Source of the DNA: Triatoma infestans | Taxonomy: Eukaryota; Arthropoda; Insecta; Hemiptera; Reduviidae | Direction: 5' to 3' | NCBI GenBank assembly: GCA_011037195.1 | Contig: JAAEAF010003113.1 | Location: 30,850-94,849, forward strand | Length of the DNA: 64,000 nt | Part shown: in pieces, positions 15,101 to 24,100 of the stretch | Layout: each line of letters starts with the position of its first letter | Numbering within the stretch: the first letter of the stretch is position 1 | Notes under the pieces: model-generated | Databases searched by the model: none | The model's input: only the letters and a program-made list of their open reading frames with translations | Told to the model about the DNA's origin: nothing | Position numbers and translations under genes: made by a program

Positions 15101-18100
15101 AGTGTGAGCGAGAGAGTAAATGCGACAGAGCGACAGAATAATGGTGAAAGTGTACAGCCTTGCTGTTCCACTAATACTAATCCGTACAGAGTAAAAAAAG
15201 AGTTGCTTTTATACTAAAGTGCCCATTCTTTTCGTTTACTAAGAGGTGGAGTCGTGTCTTATAGATAAGGTTTCGTTCCGAGTTTAGAACAGCCAAAGAG
15301 AGGGCTAATCATATTCTAATTATATTTTATTTTATTATTCAGGACTCACTGTTTTTTTGTATATGCAATTATGATTTACCACTTGGGTAATTGGGGCTTG
15401 TGTTCCTCCAGTTGGTAGGGGAAAAGTAAAATAAGAAAAGAATTAATATAACAAATGCCTTTCGTAGGCATTATTGAATAGAAGATAATTATTAATTACC
15501 TTGAATTCTGTAAATAACGATTTTACTCTTGGTCTACTTACCCACAATAGACCTCTTAATGTAGGTCGCAGTGGAATGAGGCTCGTTCTTCCCTTTGTCA
15601 ATCCTACACTAGCGAAATTAAAGGAAATATAAAGAAAATTCAATGAACAGTTGAAGATATTTTGGAAAATATTATTATAATTGTTTTACAGTGCATCATT
15701 TAGAACCGCTATTTTTTTTTCTCTTTTTTGGTTTCATTTTTCCTTTTTTCTTTTTCAGATTTCAAGGTATAACTGCATAGAAATGCAGGCTGCATTTCTC
15801 ATAGCAGTTCCGGTGTACAGAATATTAATTTATTATATACATTGCTCAAGAGATAGAACATTATTTTGTTGCTGGTAATTTCAAATGACCAAATTTTATA
15901 CTCATAATCGTTTGATATTTGTGACTGAGAAAATAAATTAATAAATAAATCTAATGCGAACTCTCACATGCTGTCTAGTTTCCAGTCTAGGACAGGTGTG
16001 GTAGAACTATATTCTTTCAAACACAAAGTGCTCAGTTTCTTAGTTTATTTAATCAGGAATATGGCAAAGATAATAAAATATAAGAAAGACAGAATAATGA
16101 TAATGTTTGTGTTTTTTTTTTCAAAGATAAATCATCATCATCATTGTTGTAGTCGTGTGGTCCATTCTACCTTTCACTGTGGGACGCGACGAAAAAAAGG
16201 CCTTCCAACCGACTATATCACTTGCCCTCTCTATGAGCATTCGAGACCACCATCTTACCGCGCTTTTCTATAATTCCTTTAATATTAACCAGCCCAAGTA
16301 ATTCGGCGTAGACATCTTGGCCTTCTGACTTCCGTTCCCGCTTCCATGAGATCTGCTTGGAGTACCACGCACCTTCCATGCGTACTACCACATGGCCAAA
16401 CCACCGTAATTGTTAGTTTTGAATGAAGCACTTATGAATTTGTAGATAGTTAAAAAACTTGGATTATTTGAAGGCAAAAAGAAAATTTAAAGATAAAAGT
16501 GTTTTAAAATTAATTTCTCATTAGTAAATTCATAAAATATACTCACTTCTTGTTTGTTTGTATGTTCGTTGTACGAGTTCAATAAATGGATTTTCAGTAT
16601 ATCCATGATGGTAAATATCATTCCATGTATGACTGGCCAAGATTAGTATGCCAGCGCTGTTCAACACTTGTCTTATAGTTTCAGCTATTGTTGTCAAATC
16701 TGATGAATTTCTATACAAGAAAGTTACCTGAAAACAAGGTCCAAAATATAATTTAAACAGGGAAGAATAAGGATTATTTGTGATGAGAAAACGCTTTGTG
16801 ATGAGAACGCAATCGATTTTGATCGCCCCTACTTTGCAATGAGCTTGTTCAGAAAAGTTGTTACTGTTTGACTGTGTGTTCTACATCAATATTGGATAGA
16901 AAACAAAAAAATCTGCACTTGCATTAAATTTTCTATTCAACTGTGCCAAAGACGCTAGAGATAATAGCTAAATAGAGACAATGGACTCCGACTGAGCAGA
17001 ACATGGCTGCCCCCTACTCAGAGAAAACAAAACAAATAATCTAGTGTGAAAATCTCAAACGATTTCCTCTTGCCGCAAATATTACAAATTTAAGAGATGA
17101 ATTTTCTTCAAACTTGGAATTTTCACTAAATGATCTGACTATAATATGTAAATGGTTCATTCTTTTACTACAATAAAATGACATTTTCGTCGGTGACATC
17201 ACCTCCCCTACCTCCTCCAGAATCTCTCTTAAATAAATTTTCTATGAAAAAAATTTTCAGAAAAAATAGCTCCAGTCCATTGAAAAAATTGAAAAAAAAA
17301 TATCTGATGTGGAACTGCTATCAGCCGAGGCAGCTAGAGAATGATTTACATTGTAGAAGTGCGAATAATACTGAACAACATTTGAATATTACAACGCCTC
17401 AGATTCCTCAGAACTACTTAAAAACAATTTTCTTCAGAGAAACATTCCACATAACAAGTGATAGGTTAATGTATAAGTGACAGATGCAGTTAGTGTGCCA
17501 AATTTAAAGGAAATTGTTATAGTAGTTTTCGTGAAAATGCCCCCCCAAAAAAACTATTCTGTAAACTTTCACTTCCGGTAAACCGATTAATTTGGATTTT
17601 TACCAATGCTTGTAATGTATATTAATATTATATAAGTGGCAGAACCATATATTCTACTGAAGTGGTACATTAAAGGAAAGCTTCCCCCCCCCCCCACTAC
17701 TCACCCAAAAAATCAAATTTCCTGGGAAAATGTTTCAAGGGAAAGTGGTAGGGATATTTATACTCCGTATGCGCATAGTATACGGAGTTTAAAGGATTGT
17801 TGGAGCCGTTTTCGATAAAATAAAAACTGAAAAAAAACTCAGGAAAGTCCCACTTCCGGTTAATGGATTTTGCTGGAAACTTACGTGTCAGAAAAGAACA
17901 GTTCCAGTCAACCGATTTTCCTTTAAACTTGGAATTTCAGTAGCCCGTTAGAAGTGAATAATATATTGAGATGGTCTGGCACTTTAAAGGAAAGCCTAAG
18001 TTCGCCGTCGACCACAGAATAAAAAAAAAATATCTGGCATGAAACACTCACACAACTTTCTCTTACTCCAGTTCTCAAAATTATAATTGACAAATTTTAT

Positions 18101-21100
18101 AGCTAGTGTAACAAATTTAATGAAATTCGTCGAAAACTGAAAAACTGTTCAGTAATAGTGCACATCCGGTTTACTAATTTCCTTGAAACTTGGAATTTTG
18201 GCCATCTATTTATTTCTAATTAATTTTCTTTGGGTGATAAAATTGTATAATCAACTATGATAGCATTATAAAGAAAAACATAACCCTACCCGACCCCTAA
18301 AAGTGCCCTTAAAAGTATTTTCCAGAAAAATGTTTTAAATAAAAGTTGTAGATCTTTGTATGTTTAGTTTATATTGGATGTTTCAAGAAAATTGCCGGAG
18401 CCATTTTTGAGAAAATTGCGAAAAAATGAAAAAACCATTTAGTAAAGTAGTAAAGTAAACGCACTTGCGGTCATGCGATCTTTTTCAAAGTCGGAATTTC
18501 AACAACATATTTAATTCTAATTAACATTATTTAGATGATAGAATTGTCTAATAAACTGAAATAGCACGTTAGATGAAAACCTAACCCCACTCTTCCCTCA
18601 AAAATGCCTTTAAATGAATTTTCCCGGAGAAATGTTTCAAATAAAAGTTGTAGCTCTTTGTATGTGTAGTTGATATCCCAAATTTAAAGAAAATCGTTGA
18701 AGCCATTTTTGAGATAACCGCAAAAAATAAAAAACCAACCAGTAAAGTGGTACTTCCGGTTGAGGAATTTTGACAGATAACGTACTGTCAGATCCCATAG
18801 TGATACCTAACGGAATATCAAGTTTCAACTTTCTACGGTTCTTTGTTTTTGAGCTATGCCGATCAAATACATACATACACGCACACACAGACCATTTTCA
18901 AAAAAAACATTTTTACTCTTATTCCTAGTAAGAGGAAGTGTTGTAATCGTGTCAAATTTTCGATATCGAGTTTTCACCCGAAATATCCGTTTTGAGGTCC
19001 CTGAGTCCCAAAAGTGTTTTTTAGCAAATGGTCTGTGTGTGTGTTTTTTGTTTTTGATGCTTTTGATTTTTGTTAAGTATCAGTTTACTAGTTTTTTTTT
19101 TTTACTTTTTGCGATTTTCTCAAAAATGGCTCCGACGATTTTCTTTAAACTTGGTATATCAACTACATATACCAATAGTTATAACTTTTATTTGAATCAT
19201 TTCTCCGGGAAAATTCATTTAAAGGCACTTCTGGGGATGTGTAGGATTAAGTTTTTATCTTAAGTGCTATTTCAGTTTATTAGACAATTCTGTCTAAATA
19301 ATGTTAATTAGAATTAAATATGTTGTTGAAATTCCGAGTAGGAAAAAATCGGATAACCGGAAGTGCGATTTATTTTTAACACTTTACTAAATGATTTTTT
19401 TCACTTTTTCTCGATTTTCTCAAAAATGGCTCCGACGATTTTCATTAAACTTTATATATCAACTACATATACAAAGAGTTATAACTTTTATTTGAAACAT
19501 TTCTCCGGGAAAATTCATTTAAGGGCACTTTTAGGGGAGGGTGGGGTTACAGCTTCCTCTAAAGTGCTATCATAGTTGATTATACAATTCTTTCACCCAA
19601 AGAAAATTAATTAGAAGTAAATAGATGGCCAAAACTCCGAGTTTTATGAAAATTAGTAAACCGGAAGTGAGCTTTTACTGAACAGTTTTTCATTTTTCGA
19701 CGAATTTCGTTAAATTTGGTACACAAACTATAACATTTGTCAATTATAATTTTGAGAACTGGAGTAAGAGAAAGTTGTGTGAGTGTTCCAAACCAGATTT
19801 TTTTGGACTCAGGGGATATTTCCCGTGAAAACTCGATATCGAAAATTACACGTTTACAATACTTCCTCTTACTAGGAGTAAGAGAAAGTATAAATTTGCC
19901 AGCAAATATATACTATAAAAAACTGATAACCTTACACATATTTTCGATAAAACTGGCAGTTCCGGTTGATTAATTTTAACCAAAAAACTTTTTTTGTCGG
20001 GGTCCCCTAAGTAGGAAATAAACGAAATAACACGTTTGAAATTTTCTGCATTTTCCGTTGTTAAGGTTACGCTGTCTCCCCTCCCCAAAGATACGCACTT
20101 ACACAAAGACACCATTTTTTTCTTGCTCATAACTTCACTTACACCAGGAAGAGGAAAGTAAGTAACGGTTTTTCCTGAACAATGTTGTATCCATGGCAAT
20201 AAAGGCTGTAGGAGGGAAGACTTAGATCACGGCGTCGTGCAGCTATTCTCTGCAAAGGAGTGGGCGAATTTACCCACTCTATTATTTTACAGCTAACCAA
20301 TGTGCTTCTTGTAATTTCTGATCTCTGCTCAAACTAGCTTGAAGAAACCTACTGCCTTATGCGCGACACAATACACAATAGAGCCACAATCTACAGTGAT
20401 GGTGGTCTCAACCCGAACACTTAGTATTTTGCTCTCTAATTTATGTTATTTCATATTTCTAATTTTTTTCATATTTCAAGTACCTGGGTCCAGTTGAATG
20501 CTAGAAGTACTGCTGCAACAGATTTGGAAATCTGGGTATCTGGTGGGCGTGTCCTGGCAAATGTAGGGAATTGCAGTTTGTTGCTGGTCTCATAATTAGT
20601 ACAATACTGGTAACAAAGAAATAATGAACAGAATTATAATTAAGGCTAAAAAAGGTAATTTAGTCAAAGGCTGCAGGGTCTGTGTGGAAAGCACGTCAGC
20701 ACACAGACCCTAATAAAATTAGAAAAATCACATTAACGGCACATGGTGCTACCAACACACGTAATACTAGAATAGTGGCGTCCATAGCAGTGTTTTTTTA
20801 ACCTATAATATTCTATACAGATAGAAAATGAAATTTCGTTACTGGTTAACGTAAAGTAAAAAGACATTTTATATATTTTTTGTTCCGAACTAATGGTACT
20901 TTATTATTTATTTTTGAGGAACAGTTCCACGCTACATCAGAATGCTGATAAGTTTTATAAATAGACTAGATTCCCGTCTGAGACTTCCCGGCCGATGATA
21001 TCTCACAATAGCAAAAGCGAGTTTCTTTTTCTTTAGGGGATACAGTGCACTAGGACCTCAAAGATTATTGTGCATCCCCTTATAATGCCAAGATACTCGA

Positions 21101-24100
21101 GTTCCGATATGATACTCTCAATCTAAAACACCCCTTCCATTTTATTTTTTTCACAAAATTTGGTGTCCTGAAACGGTTTGGAAAGCGGGATACTTCCTCC
21201 TCCAATATCTCGATTAATCCCAGGTTTTTGAATTTTCTCTAAAGTAACTAAAGTAAGTGAATTTTCTCCAGTTCCAACAGGAGATTATTCCATCAACTCA
21301 AAGAATTTGCTGACACTGTAAATCCAACTTCTTCAGATGCCTTCTAAGTCTAGAAAGCCGTTTTAGCATACCTAAATGACTTTACGCCTTAGATCTTTTG
21401 CAATCAAAGTGCTTGAGTCCAGGGAGGTTCACCAGAGCCAGTGTTCTCTTGACACCCTCCTGATTTCTGAGCACTTCTCGAAGAGTCTGGTCGCTTCTCC
21501 CACAAAAAGTTCCGGCCACATAAAGGGAATTGCTGCACTTTTTCTTCTAGATCGTCGGTCATCCATTCTTTTCCACAAATCTCAACTAGGACACGAATTT
21601 ATCTCGGCATTCCCCAAATCATCGGCAAATTGATGATCCATGAGCTTAATGCTTTAAGAGCGGCCTGTTAGGATCATAATTTTCTATAATTTATTGTTTT
21701 ATTCCAGATTGTCCATATCTACTAACAACATGAATTTCTACTTGAAGGACGTTGAGAAACTTGCTCAAGGATTCCAGGACCGTGATCCTTGAGTAAGTGA
21801 GTTCAGTCAAAGAACCTCAGACTCCTCGATCTAACTGAATACTTAACTAATGGCGTTCTTTGAAGAGCAGATCATTGTACCAGCCTCTTCCATTATTCAG
21901 CATCGTAGAGAAATTTGTAAGATCTTATATCTTTTCTTTTTTAAGATTTTATTCATAACCATTCCATATCTAGGGAAGCTTCAGAAAGGGGAACTGGTTG
22001 CACAGATTTCCTATGTCCAGTCGTAAGCATCCTTAACTTCCAATCTCCCTTGAAACCTTCGCCTTCCTCTCGTAGAAGATGAGATACAGATTAATCTATT
22101 CCAACTGTAGGGCATAACCTTCCTGAGAGAGGTTACTTACAGTTACCAATTTTTAGTATTATGTTTTTAATTCCTACTTTTGGAAATGTTATAATTATTT
22201 ATTGCCTTAATAAAGATCTATAAAAGCATACGGCTAGGTATAGAATATATGAGTTCTATTAAAAAGCACTATTTGCTAAAACTAGAGCGGTTGATGGTCA
22301 AGAAAAAAATAAATTATACTTACATACGAAATCATAGGAATATTGAAAGCGGCAGCCATTCTGGCTTCATGGACACAGGTTTCTTGTGGTCCTATATAAA
22401 CACTTACATTCTTGGTCCATAATATGGCCGTCTGTTTTATTGATATGATCTCATCGCCCATTGTTTCGGCTACCAAAAAACTGAAGAAAACATTTTATTT
22501 AATTAGTTTAAAACATGAAATATGAAGAATCAAAGAATGATTATGTGATACTAAAGAACCCGTTTGTCTAAAGGGGCCCCACCAGCAAGATTTTTTTACT
22601 ATTTAAAAAACAAATCAATTTTTTCCCCTATAAAATGGGAGAAAAAAGGTTGAAACGAAGGTTCTTTGGAGAAAACTAAAGTCTGGGTACAAGCTCATAT
22701 AGGATATCTCAGGAAATGAGGAGATGATTGGCCAAATTGGTTCCATTGATCCCGAATCGCTATTGACATCTTACGGCACATGTTTGTGAAGCTATCGCGC
22801 ATGGACAGCTTCACAGCATTCATCCTTAAGGAATGAACTCAGTGAGTTGGTCGGCAGTCTAAAATTCTCATTGGAGGTCCAAATGTTTGTTAGAGAGGTG
22901 TTGCTGTGTCTTTCACTTATGATGGACTCATCTCACACAGACATACAAGGGTTTACGTAGAAGGCGTTAACCTATCACAACCTCCTACCACCTCCCACAA
23001 CTGTCTCACCATCACACCATAGCGATGTCAAGACCCGCTACTTACCTCTAGCAGAAGGGGTACACTCGACCATCATAAAAGCGATGAAGTCTTTTACTGA
23101 AAATATAGTATCTTCAACCTACTACAACGCAATACTCTACCAGCTCAGTTTGTGATCGCGTTCCGCTCTATTAGCCTTGCGCCACTTTTTCTCTTGTTTA
23201 ACTATAAAGTCCTTGTAGGATCTTTGCTTTAATTGATACACCCAAACCCTCTCTGCCGGTCCATAGCCAGTAATGACATGTCACATAATTATAGGCATAA
23301 GCGTGTCAAACACATCCTTAGACACTAGCTTTTCATAAAGTCATTGTTGCTTTTTTTTTCTTTTTTGCCAAATTAATTGTAATTAATTGAACTTTGTCTG
23401 TAATTAAGCTCACTGAGGGTGTCATGTTATGTGCATTTACACTTCTGTTTCAAAAGTTTTAGTAAATAACTTATAAATGAAAATTCTATCTATCTAATTA
23501 ATACAACAATAAATCGTGAGTGTAGTTCAATCCTCTCTATTTTATCTCACAATATTCCACTACAATCAGACTTCTCTCAGACATCTAGTTGGATGCTTTG
23601 TTGGGCAATGTGGTTTTAGGAGACTCTCTGAATTATGATATTCATACCAGATCTCTTTTGTAGAGTCTGTGAAACAGAGAGGGAAAAACACCTACCATCT
23701 TATGACAGACTGCTTGGGTCAAAGAATTGACTTCTTTGGAGGAATTTAGTAGACGGTTCTTGCATAAGGTTACTATCGATTCGTTAGGACTGCTATAAAT
23801 CTTAGGTGTATCGAGTTCCGGCTGTTGTACTTTTTTTGGGGTATTTGGATAGCGTCGGGCTTGGGTCTCTCCCCCCCCCCCCCACGCACAGTTAAAATCC
23901 AATTTATATTATTTGGCTTGCTATCCCGGACGGGCGAGCCGTTGCGGCTTGGTTTCCTGCCAGTTATGGTATGCAAGGGTTGGTGTAGCTTTGTTAGTAA
24001 AGTCGGGAAGCTCCATAGAATGTTGAACTTCAATTCTTTAGAAGAGTATTTATTAAGAAATAAAAATACGTTGCTGACCACTTTTGCTGACCTAGCCACT

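Noticed and set aside
18032..19893. Classic TIR DNA transposon (MITE) as the identity of the dominant repeat
   Set aside because: The inverted repeat is subterminal on the 5' side, the 3' end forms its own hairpin, and no constant target duplication was seen. I prefer a Helentron-like element, though this is not proven.
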